Assembly: GCA_016765255.1 (NCBI GenBank)
Contig: JAESQI010000016.1
Span: forward strand, 2,321-7,563
Length of the DNA stretch: 5,243 nt
Origin: Robiginitomaculum sp.
Lineage (GTDB): Bacteria > Pseudomonadota > Alphaproteobacteria > Caulobacterales > Maricaulaceae
Direction: 5' to 3'
This document shows positions 1 to 5,243 of this stretch, in pieces. The notes under the pieces were generated by a model that did no database searches, was not told where the DNA came from, and was given only the letters and a program-made list of their open reading frames with translations. Position 1 is the first letter of the stretch, and every line of letters starts with the position of its first letter. A program made the translations under genes and the position numbers.

Positions 1-63
1 GCAGGCGTCATTTCGTCTGAATATATGGACATAGAAGGTTTTGACATTGATATAGGGTTATAA
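1..63 (+). CDS. C-terminal end of an upstream gene (partial, unidentified)
   Basis: Frame 1 is open from the first base and ends at TAA (61-63), giving 20 residues that finish with the acidic and hydrophobic tail GFDIDIGL. The stop lies 5 bases before the GTG of the M48 protease gene, as expected for two genes in one operon. I cannot identify the protein from so short a tail. In several proteobacteria a DUF898 (YjgN-like) membrane protein precedes this kind of M48 protease, and an acidic, glycine-containing end would fit it, but that is a guess from context and memory. It could also be a chance open stretch. Confidence 0.5.
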   Translation, partial: AGVISSEYMDIEGFDIDIGL

Positions 64-68
64 TTACC

Positions 69-1124
69 GTGGCGCAGTTTTCAGAAAACCTCTACATACC
101 CGGTCGGTATTTTAAAAACCAAAGCAGTACGGCCACGGATTGCACACTGATCATTGACGAAGAAAACGTCCATATTGAAAGCCGCGACGGACGGTATAAA
201 TCTCACCATTGCCAGCGGCGTGAATTAGTGATTGACCGAAAGATTGCCAAGATCGCCCGCAAAATTCATCTGCCAGACGGCATTGTGTTTGAAGCCAATG
301 ACCCAGATGTGGTTGATAGATTACGGCCTCATTCCCTTTGGGCGACATTGTCTAATACGGAGCGCTTTGGTTGGCATCTTTTACCTCTAGCTATAATCAC
401 ACCATTTTTGGCCTACGCGCTCTATAAGCTTTTAATTCCATTGGTGATTTCTCTAGCTTTGATACTGACCCCAGACGGCCTCCTAAAAACAATTGATAAG
501 AACTCGGTTAAATCTATAGACCTTGTGCTAACGGACACGTCAAAAATAGACGAAGGGCGGCAAGTCGAACTTACCCAATTATTTAACAGCCTACTTCTGG
601 CCAGACAAAAATTGTCCCCTAAGCGAAAATATAATTATCAATTACTGTTTCGGTCATCAAAAATATTGGGCCCCAATGCCTTTGCCCTGCCGGGCGGCAC
701 GATTGTGCTGACGGACGAATTGGTAGAGGATTTTTCCGACGATTATATTCTCGCCGCCGTGCTCGCCCACGAAATTGGGCATGTGGAAAACCAACACAGT
801 CTCAAACAATTATACCGCGCTCTTGGCATTGCCGCCATGGTCACACTCATTGCTGGGGACGCTGGCCCCCTACTAGAAGACGCCATATTGGAAGGATCCG
901 CCGTCTTGTCTCTTTCCTTTTCCAGACAGCATGAATTACAAGCCGATGATTATTCCTTTGATTTACTGGTGTCCGCTGGCAGGCGCCCAGACGGACTTAT
1001 TGATTTCTTTGAACAATTAAGTGAAGACATGCCCATGCCAAAAGAGGGTGAATGGCTGATGACCCACCCCCTAAGCCAAAAAAGGATTGCCAACATAAAA
1101 AATAAAATGGAGGCAAGGCCCTAA
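69..1124 (+). CDS. M48 family zinc metalloprotease, membrane-anchored (HtpX/Ste24/BepA-like)
   Basis: Predicted zinc endopeptidase of 351 residues. The catalytic motif HEIGH is at residues 234-238 (two His ligands and the catalytic Glu). The third ligand is probably E289 in SRQHELQAD (285-293), followed by the conserved Asp293. NAFALPGG (203-210) and THP (332-334) are further M48 signatures. The N-terminal ~85 residues (GRYF start, beta-rich) resemble the small PH-like domain found before some M48 peptidases. A hydrophobic stretch at about 102-135 could form one or two membrane segments, so the protease domain is probably membrane-tethered; its side of the membrane is not clear. I see no signal peptide. 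The start is GTG at 69 with only a weak AGGG (54-57) upstream, and no ATG lies near it in frame. Its job is probably envelope protein quality control, but the substrate is unknown. The gene ends by overlapping the convergent hemW stop. Confidence 0.9.
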   Translation: MAQFSENLYIPGRYFKNQSSTATDCTLIIDEENVHIESRDGRYKSHHCQRRELVIDRKIAKIARKIHLPDGIVFEANDPDVVDRLRPHSLWATLSNTERFGWHLLPLAIITPFLAYALYKLLIPLVISLALILTPDGLLKTIDKNSVKSIDLVLTDTSKIDEGRQVELTQLFNSLLLARQKLSPKRKYNYQLLFRSSKILGPNAFALPGGTIVLTDELVEDFSDDYILAAVLAHEIGHVENQHSLKQLYRALGIAAMVTLIAGDAGPLLEDAILEGSAVLSLSFSRQHELQADDYSFDLLVSAGRRPDGLIDFFEQLSEDMPMPKEGEWLMTHPLSQKRIANIKNKMEARP

Positions 1125-2329
1125 CCCAACAACAATTCGTGGCTAAGGCGGTCGAGGACAAGCCGTCCTTTTGGTGTAGCGGCAAGGCGGTCATTTTTAT
1201 GTTTAAGCAATTTTGCTTTCACATATAATTCGATAGTATCTGGGTTTAGGGGCCTTCCTGTTATGTCCTCAAATTTAGATAATGAAATGCCCGCCGAAAT
1301 GCGTAGCCCCATTAGTAAATATTCCTGGCCCCAACTTTGCCCGTTTAATATTTCTTGCTTGGCCACGCCGTGGCCAAATTTTTGAATATGGTCTATATAA
1401 TCTTGCGGTTTGAGCGCGCAAATTGTGGCCGTGCGCTCGCCATTATAAGTCATCCGCCCATGGGCACCCGGGCCAAGCCCCAAATAATCAGCACCTGTCC
1501 AATAGGCAAGGTTATGCCGAGAGCGCTGTCCTTTGGTTTTGGCAAAATTCGACACTTCATACCCGTTAAAACCAGCGCTTGATAAAATCTCTATGCCCGT
1601 TTCATAAAGATCCGCACTTTGGTCATCATCCACCGCTTTAAGGTTTCCGCGAAGCTCTGCCCGACCAAAGGCCGTGGATTTTTCTATGGTCAATTGATAG
1701 GCGGATATATGGCCAACGCCAGTATCAATCGCTGTCCGTAAATCCCGAGCCCAGTCCCGCGCACTCTGCCCAATACGTCCATAGATCAGATCAGCGGAAA
1801 CACGCGGAATAATATCGACAGCCTGTTTTAAGGCAATTTGGGCCTGCTGCGCGTCATGATCACGGCCAAGAAATAACAACGCGTCTGTATCAAAACTTTG
1901 CACACCTATTGACACCCGCTCAATGCCTGCTTGGCACCAACCACGCAAAACCGCCTCCGTTATATCATTAGGATTGGCCTCAAGGCCGATTTCAATATCT
2001 TGGGCAGTCGACCAGAGTTTGACCGCCAAATCTATAATCAGACCTAAGTTTTTTGCGGTGAGGAGGGACGGTGTCCCGCCGCCAAAATGAAGACCAGCTA
2101 ATCGGCGCGGCCCATATTTATCACGACCATAGCGCATATCATCCAAAATCGCGGCCACCAAAGCCGCCTGATTGTCGCCCTTGTTTTTATAAACATTAAA
2201 ATCACAATACGGGCAAATGCGTGTGCAATAGGGCCAATGCACATAAAGACTTATATTTTGCGGATTGCCGCCCGCCAACACATTCTTGTTTTGCGGATTG
2301 CCGCCCGCCAACCCAATCCGCGGACTCAT
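1121..2329 (-). CDS. hemW: HemW, radical SAM heme chaperone (formerly called oxygen-independent coproporphyrinogen oxidase-like)
   Basis: The 402-residue protein is a HemW-type radical SAM protein. These bind a 4Fe-4S cluster and heme and are thought to hand heme to respiratory enzymes; they are not true HemN. YVHWP (29-33) precedes the cluster motif CxxxCxxC (C35, C39, C42, then DF). GGGTPS (83-88) is the SAM-binding glycine motif. SAYQLT and RHNLAYW followed by GLGPGAHG are typical HemW segments in the C-terminal half. I chose the ATG at 2329 because it overlaps the stop of full-length rdgB (TGATG) and puts the start near the family's usual place. The frame stays open upstream to 2443, but that part is rdgB sequence read in another frame. 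No Shine-Dalgarno is visible (CCCCTCTTG precedes the ATG), so translation is probably coupled to rdgB. The first 26 residues are odd: LAGGNPQN occurs twice before the conserved core. Confidence 0.96.
   Translation of the reverse strand: MSPRIGLAGGNPQNKNVLAGGNPQNISLYVHWPYCTRICPYCDFNVYKNKGDNQAALVAAILDDMRYGRDKYGPRRLAGLHFGGGTPSLLTAKNLGLIIDLAVKLWSTAQDIEIGLEANPNDITEAVLRGWCQAGIERVSIGVQSFDTDALLFLGRDHDAQQAQIALKQAVDIIPRVSADLIYGRIGQSARDWARDLRTAIDTGVGHISAYQLTIEKSTAFGRAELRGNLKAVDDDQSADLYETGIEILSSAGFNGYEVSNFAKTKGQRSRHNLAYWTGADYLGLGPGAHGRMTYNGERTATICALKPQDYIDHIQKFGHGVAKQEILNGQSWGQEYLLMGLRISAGISLSKFEDITGRPLNPDTIELYVKAKLLKHKNDRLAATPKGRLVLDRLSHELLLG
1155..1172 (+). terminator. weak candidate terminator after the M48 gene
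   Basis: An inverted repeat, AGGAC (1155-1159) and GTCCT (1165-1169), has a 5-base loop and runs into four T's (1169-1172). It begins 30 bases after the M48 stop and lies inside the 3' end of the opposing hemW gene. The stem is only 5 bp and the T run is short, so this is a weak call; it may simply be coding sequence. Confidence 0.25.
2256..2312 (-). repeat. two 24-bp direct repeats, period 33 bp, within the hemW 5' end
   Basis: The identical 24-bp sequences at 2256-2279 and 2289-2312 (on the plus strand both start TTTTGCGGATTG and end CCCGCCAAC) are separated by 9 bp. The 33-bp period is 11 codons, so hemW stays open and encodes LAGGNPQN twice (residues 7-14 and 18-25). Each copy holds a small GCGG-ATTG-CCGC palindrome. 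It looks like an in-frame tandem duplication in a non-conserved N-terminal extension. Two copies with a 9-bp gap are not a CRISPR array. Confidence 0.9.
2293..2321 (-). repeat. 8-bp inverted repeat just inside the hemW start
   Basis: GCGGATTG (2293-2300, plus strand) and CAATCCGC (2314-2321) are perfect complements with a 13-base gap. In hemW mRNA the stem would start about 5 bases after the AUG. The promoter-distal copy of the direct repeat carries the same arm at 2260-2267, so two alternative hairpins are possible. A role in translation control is speculative. Confidence 0.5.
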
Positions 2330-2975
2330 CAAGAGGGGAACCAGTCTTGGATAAATTTTGCAAAGGCATCGGCGCGGTGGCTTTTCGCGTGTTTTTCTTG
2401 TGGGTCTATCTGGGCAAATGTTTGGCTGTCTCCCAACATGCAAAATATAGGATCATAGCCAAATCCTTTTTTCCCCGAGGCGGCCAAACAATCTGCCCTT
2501 CAACCTTGCCCTCATATGTAGATATTTCGCCGCTAGGGAGCGCTAATGACAGGGCGCAAATAAACCGGGCCGTATTGGCACCGTCGTCCATACCGCCAAC
2601 CCGAAGCATGTCTTCGTAAACCCGTGCCACGGCGTAGTTAAAATCACGACCTCCTTTTGGCAGTTCACCCCAGCGGGCCGAATAAATACCGGGCGCACCG
2701 CCAAGGGCGTCAACCGCCAACCCACTATCGTCCGACAATGCGGGCAGACTACTGGCAAATGCGGCGGCGCGGGCTTTCAACTCTGCGTTTTGCGCAAAGG
2801 TCGTGCCTGTTTCTTCAGGCTCATCCAAACCCAGTTCAGATGCACTCATTGTCTCTACACCAAACGGCGCTAACAAATCGCGAATTTCGCGTACCTTTCC
2901 CTCATTATGAGAAGCCACAACAAGTTTTGCCAAAGGTGGTTTGATCAGAAGCGTTTTTTTAGGATATGCAGTCAT
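2329..2975 (-). CDS. rdgB: RdgB/HAM1-type XTP/dITP pyrophosphatase, with -1 frameshift at 2466
   Basis: RdgB hydrolyses dITP, XTP and other non-canonical purine triphosphates to monophosphates, keeping them out of DNA and RNA. From the ATG at 2975 (Shine-Dalgarno AGGAGG at 2980-2985, 4 bases away) the zero frame shows SHNEGK (22-27), the catalytic DDSGL (82-86) and APGIYSAR (94-101), as in the family. After GKK (residue 170) this frame leaves the family pattern and stops at TAG (2406-2408), giving 189 residues. A -1 shift at the A AAA AAG heptamer (2472-2466) continues instead with GFGYDPIF (171-178) and SHRADAFAKF (199-208), the nucleobase-binding end, and stops at TGA (2329-2331), giving 215 residues, close to normal length. 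The stop shares one base with the hemW ATG. The unshifted product lacks conserved active-site parts and is probably inactive. An in-frame ATG at 3026 exists but has no comparable ribosome binding site. The break may be programmed, a real mutation, or a one-base error in an A-run. Confidence 0.93.
2466..2472 (-). other. A AAA AAG slippery heptamer, candidate -1 ribosomal frameshift site in rdgB
   Basis: On the minus strand the zero frame reads GGA AAA AAG, so A AAA AAG lies in exactly the X XXY YYZ register used by E. coli dnaX. Slipping back one base makes the next codon GGA (2466-2464) and restores GFGYDP. No Shine-Dalgarno-like stimulator is seen at the usual 10-14 bases upstream; the nearest, GAAGGG, ends about 23 bases before the A-run. 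A 7-bp inverted repeat follows (2457-2463 with 2421-2427), but after a spacer of only 2 bases. Confidence 0.5.
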
Positions 2976-2979
2976 GCCC

Positions 2980-2985
2980 CCTCCT
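2980..2985 (-). promoter_or_regulatory. strong Shine-Dalgarno that sets the rdgB start
   Basis: On the minus strand AGGAGG is followed by GGGC and then ATG (2975-2973), giving 4-base spacing. It is by far the best ribosome binding site in the window. It favours the ATG at 2975 over the longer in-frame start at 3026. Confidence 0.85.
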
Positions 2986-3057
2986 AACCCGTTTGCCAAA
3001 GTCGGTAAAGCCAGCATGTTGTTCATTTACACCTACCACATCTGTAAAAATAGCGAT

Positions 3058-3085
3058 TTGACCTTGCTTTTTACCCTATTATTGT
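3058..3085 (+). promoter_or_regulatory. candidate promoter for the DUF2975/XRE module
   Basis: TTGACC (3058-3063) matches the -35 consensus in five of six bases. TATTGT (3080-3085) is a partial -10 after a 16-base spacer. It lies in the divergent spacer between rdgB and the DUF2975 gene, about 50 bases before the chosen ATG. No clear operator palindrome for the downstream XRE protein was seen. The rdgB promoter must also lie in this 160-bp spacer or just upstream, but I could not pick a convincing one. Confidence 0.35.
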
Positions 3086-3135
3086 TTAACGATAAAATAA
3101 CCCTTGTCCAAATTGAAAGGCGTGCCAAGACAATT

Positions 3136-3696
3136 ATGACCGTAGAGCCTCTTTATTCCGATGATACTGCGCCGTCCGTACCCAGCCGTTCGACTGTGTT
3201 TTTGCAAGGCTTAATCACGTTTTTGTGGTGGGCAGCTTGGGCCGTATTGGCCGTCTTTATTATCGTTTTCCTCACTGCAAGTCTAGCGCTTGCTGGCGTC
3301 GAACCTCTCAAAAATCAACTTTTTACCGAGATCAACCCCGTCGCCGTGATCGTATCCTCTATGAGCATGATCATCGGGGTGGGAGCATTTCTAATCATAT
3401 TAAAGCAATTACGCGCCATTTGCCAAACCTTGGTCATTGGCGACCCATTCGTGCCGCAAAACGCGCAAAGGCTGCGCATCATTTGGATTGCTGTGGCCGC
3501 CGCTGAAGTTTTGCGATTACTGTCTGGGTTTTTTCTATCAAGCCTCATGACCAATGGCATCGCCGCTCAAAATAATACCGTCGTTTCCCTCGACTTACGA
3601 ATATCGGTCTGGTTTTTGGTATTTGCCTTTATTATATTTGCCGAAGTGTTCAGAGAAGGCACCCGCCTTCGCCAAGAACAGAAATTGACGGTATAA
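3136..3696 (+). CDS. DUF2975 domain membrane protein
   Basis: This 186-residue protein has four predicted membrane helices, at roughly 23-50, 67-90, 114-137 and 156-172. Between helices 2 and 3 is GDPFVPQNAQRLR (102-114), and it ends in FREGTRLRQEQKLTV; both segments are typical of DUF2975. The function of this family is not established. It is recurrently encoded next to a YozG-type XRE regulator, as here, where the regulator starts 2 bases after the TAA. That suggests a membrane protein working with, or controlled by, its small DNA-binding partner. I chose the ATG at 3136, although its Shine-Dalgarno is weak, because upstream in-frame codons back to 2941 run into the opposing rdgB gene and show no family similarity. 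The 20-residue N-terminus before helix 1 is polar, as expected for a cytoplasmic tail. Confidence 0.9.
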   Translation: MTVEPLYSDDTAPSVPSRSTVFLQGLITFLWWAAWAVLAVFIIVFLTASLALAGVEPLKNQLFTEINPVAVIVSSMSMIIGVGAFLIILKQLRAICQTLVIGDPFVPQNAQRLRIIWIAVAAAEVLRLLSGFFLSSLMTNGIAAQNNTVVSLDLRISVWFLVFAFIIFAEVFREGTRLRQEQKLTV

Positions 3697-3698
3697 TC

Positions 3699-3938
3699 AT
3701 GGCTATTCATGTAAATCTTGACCGGGTTCTTGTAGATCGGCGCATGTCGTTAACCGAACTTGCGGATCGTGTTGGCATAACACTGGCCAATCTCTCTATT
3801 TTAAAAACGGGGAAAGCAAGAGCCGTTCGGTTTTCCACGCTCAACGCTCTGTGCCGAGAACTAAATTGCCAGCCCGCTGATCTTCTGGTGTACGCGCCAG
3901 ACGAAAACGAAGACAGCGAAATTAAAGCGGCAGAATAG
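3699..3938 (+). CDS. YozG-like XRE family helix-turn-helix regulator
   Basis: This 79-residue protein is almost entirely one HTH domain. MSLTELADRVG (16-26) forms the first helix of the motif. ITLANLSILKTGKARAVRF (27-45) holds the turn and recognition helix, and STLNALCRELNCQPADLL completes the Cro/C1-type fold. The ITLANLSILKTGKA core is characteristic of small regulators paired with DUF2975 proteins. The acidic tail (DENEDSE) is probably disordered. It starts 2 bases after the DUF2975 stop and is almost certainly co-translated with it. By analogy it probably binds DNA near its own operon and may be sequestered or modulated by the membrane partner, but nothing in the sequence proves that. 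Confidence 0.94.
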   Translation: MAIHVNLDRVLVDRRMSLTELADRVGITLANLSILKTGKARAVRFSTLNALCRELNCQPADLLVYAPDENEDSEIKAAE

Positions 3939-3998
3939 AGACAATTTTTAACACACTTACCCCTTGCCCGCCTTCTCCCAAACCGCTAAAAAGCTCCA

Positions 3999-4865
3999 AT
4001 GAACTGGTTATCAAAATTAGCACCGCCCGGGGTCAAGAAAATCTTCACCAAGCGGGACACGCCGGATAATTTTTGGGTCAAATGCCCAAAGTCTGGGGAA
4101 ATGGTCTTTCACAAAGACTTAGAAGCCAACTTACATGTGACTCCCGCCGGGCATCATATGCGCATTGGGCCTGAATACCGCTTAGGCTATACATTTGACG
4201 CAGGCAAATATGAGCGAGTCGATTTACCGGAAGTGGCTCATGATCCGCTGAAATTTAAAGACAGTAAAAAATATTCAGACCGCATAAAAGCTGCCCGTGC
4301 CAAAACAGGGGCCAATGACGCCATGGCGCTGGCGCAAGGCACGATACAAGGGATCGACACGCTGGTTCTGGTACAAAATTTCGCCTTTATGGGTGGTTCG
4401 CTCGGCATGGCGGCAGGCGAGGCATTTTTAACCGCCTGTGAATTGGCCATAAAAAAACGCCTACCTCTGATAATTTTCACGGCCGCTGGCGGCGCTCGTA
4501 TGCAAGAGGGGGCTTTGTCCCTCATGCAACTCCCGCGCACAACCATTGGCGTGCAAATGCTCCGCGAAAACAATCTGCCCTATATTGTTGTCCTTACCGA
4601 TCCGACAACCGGCGGCGTTACCGCCAGTTACGCTATGCTCGGAGATGTCCACCTCGCAGAGCCAGAAGCCCTGATCTGTTTTGCGGGCCCGCGTGTGATT
4701 GAACAAACCATTCGCGAAAAATTGCCTGAAGGGTTTCAGCGCTCTGAGTTTTTAAAAACAAAAGGTATGGTCGACCAAGTCGTGGCGCGCAAAGATTTGC
4801 CAGAGACACTGGCTAAAATACTCGGCGTATTGATGCAAACCAAGCGCAAACCTAAACATGCATAA
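3999..4865 (+). CDS. accD: AccD, acetyl-CoA carboxylase carboxyltransferase subunit beta
   Basis: AccD pairs with AccA to move the carboxyl group from carboxybiotin (on AccB) to acetyl-CoA, making malonyl-CoA for fatty-acid synthesis in the cytoplasm. The 288-residue length is usual for this class. Crotonase-fold signatures include MGGSLGMAAGEAF (131-143), GGARMQEGALSLMQ (164-177), DPTTGGVTASYA (201-212) and FAGPRVIEQTI (228-238). The N-terminal region that is a four-Cys zinc ribbon in E. coli AccD keeps only C29 (KCPKSGEMVF); the other positions are not Cys. As far as I recall this is common in alphaproteobacterial AccD, so it is not a defect. The ATG at 3999 starts the typical MNWLSKL N-terminus; no good Shine-Dalgarno is seen. 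The 60 bases after the XRE gene show no clear promoter or terminator, so read-through from that module is possible. folC begins inside its last codons. Confidence 0.98.
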   Translation: MNWLSKLAPPGVKKIFTKRDTPDNFWVKCPKSGEMVFHKDLEANLHVTPAGHHMRIGPEYRLGYTFDAGKYERVDLPEVAHDPLKFKDSKKYSDRIKAARAKTGANDAMALAQGTIQGIDTLVLVQNFAFMGGSLGMAAGEAFLTACELAIKKRLPLIIFTAAGGARMQEGALSLMQLPRTTIGVQMLRENNLPYIVVLTDPTTGGVTASYAMLGDVHLAEPEALICFAGPRVIEQTIREKLPEGFQRSEFLKTKGMVDQVVARKDLPETLAKILGVLMQTKRKPKHA

Positions 4866-5243
4866 AGACAGCCCGGCTCTAATCGAAGCCTTACAAAGCC
4901 TAGAGCGTCTGCACCCTAAAAAAATTGACCTTGGATTGTCGCGCATTACCCGCGTGTTAAAAGCGCTTGGCAATCCGCAAAATAAATTACCGCCCACAGT
5001 CCATATTGCAGGCACGAACGGGAAAGGCTCAACACTTGCTTTTTTGCGTGCTATATCTGAGACCCAAGGCTTAAAAGTTCATGTCTATACTTCGCCCCAT
5101 CTGGTCAGTTTTTGCGAGCGCATTGTTCTGGCTGGGCATATGATTAGCGAAAACAAATTGCTGGATATCTTGGGGCGTGTGCAAATTGCCAATGCGGGCC
5201 AGCCCTTGTCCTTTTTTGAAGCAACTACGGCAGCTGCCTTTTT
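4858..5243 (+). CDS. folC: FolC, bifunctional folylpolyglutamate/dihydrofolate synthase (5' part, runs off the window)
   Basis: FolC adds glutamates to folates, and often also makes dihydrofolate from dihydropteroate, using ATP. The first 128 residues are present. The Mur-ligase P-loop AGTNGKGS is at 51-58, preceded by LGNPQNKLPP (37-46). YTSPHL (77-82) with ERI (87-89), and SFFEATTAAAF near the window edge, are also conserved. The ATG at 4858 overlaps the accD stop (TAA 4863-4865) by 8 bases, so translation is probably coupled. accD-folC adjacency is common in alphaproteobacteria. The frame is open to the last base, so the remaining two thirds lie beyond the window. Confidence 0.97.
   Translation, partial: MHKDSPALIEALQSLERLHPKKIDLGLSRITRVLKALGNPQNKLPPTVHIAGTNGKGSTLAFLRAISETQGLKVHVYTSPHLVSFCERIVLAGHMISENKLLDILGRVQIANAGQPLSFFEATTAAAF

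Noticed and set aside
2256..2312. Minimal CRISPR-like array
   Set aside because: Two 24-bp copies with a 9-bp gap inside a coding gene, with no leader and no cas genes.
2330..2443. Longer hemW start giving 38 extra N-terminal residues
   Set aside because: This stretch is the conserved rdgB 3' end in another frame; the extra residues are basic and unlike HemW, and the TGATG overlap places the start at 2329.
2221..2619. Plus-strand open frames encoding repeated IAARQ or ADCRPPT segments
   Set aside because: They are antisense readings of hemW and rdgB; the peptide repeat is only the direct repeat seen from the other strand.
2976..3026. Longer rdgB start at 3026
   Set aside because: No good ribosome binding site, and the family needs only a few residues before the KLVVASHN strand; the ATG at 2975 has AGGAGG 4 bases upstream.
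2941..3135. Longer N-terminus for the DUF2975 protein
   Set aside because: The extension runs over the rdgB start and its ribosome binding site on the other strand, has no family similarity, and the ATG at 3136 gives a normal-length protein.
3939..3998. Promoter or terminator between the XRE gene and accD
   Set aside because: I saw no convincing -35/-10 pair and no stem followed by T's; the 60 bases are only pyrimidine-rich.
4238..5015. Minus-strand open frames opposite accD and folC
   Set aside because: They overlap strongly conserved coding sequence, overlap each other, and show no recognisable domain.

Overview
The window looks like chromosomal core sequence from an alphaproteobacterium of middling GC content. 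The basis is a CarT-beta subunit (AccD) of the alphaproteobacterial type without a zinc ribbon, followed by folC, plus the rdgB-hemW pair common in that class. Genes are packed tightly with stop/start overlaps, and no stretch over about 160 bases lacks a gene. No RNA genes, insertion sequences or CRISPR arrays were seen.

Layout. Bases 1-63 carry the last codons of an unidentified plus-strand gene. It is followed 5 bases later by a membrane-anchored M48 (HtpX/Ste24-like) zinc metalloprotease (69-1124). This gene runs tail-to-tail into the minus-strand pair hemW (1121-2329) and rdgB (2329-2975), and the two converging stop codons overlap. A 160-bp divergent spacer separates rdgB from a plus-strand two-gene module: a four-helix DUF2975 membrane protein (3136-3696) and a small YozG-like XRE regulator (3699-3938). 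After 60 bp come accD (3999-4865) and folC (from 4858, running off the window), which overlap by 8 bp.

The most notable signal is in rdgB. As written, its reading frame breaks just before the conserved GFGYDP motif, and the break sits exactly on an in-frame A AAA AAG heptamer (minus strand, 2472-2466), the dnaX-type slippery sequence. A -1 shift there restores a complete 215-residue RdgB ending in the SHR motif. Its TGA stop then overlaps the hemW ATG (TGATG). Either this is a programmed frameshift, which could also gate hemW translation, or one A has been lost from an A7 tract by mutation or sequencing error. The sequence alone cannot decide.

A second oddity is a 33-bp-period in-frame duplication at the hemW N-terminus, next to an 8-bp inverted repeat just after the start codon.

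Functionally the genes are mostly housekeeping: nucleotide-pool sanitation (RdgB), heme trafficking (HemW), the first step of fatty-acid synthesis (AccD) and folate polyglutamylation (FolC). The M48 protease and the DUF2975/XRE pair are accessory envelope and regulatory functions.
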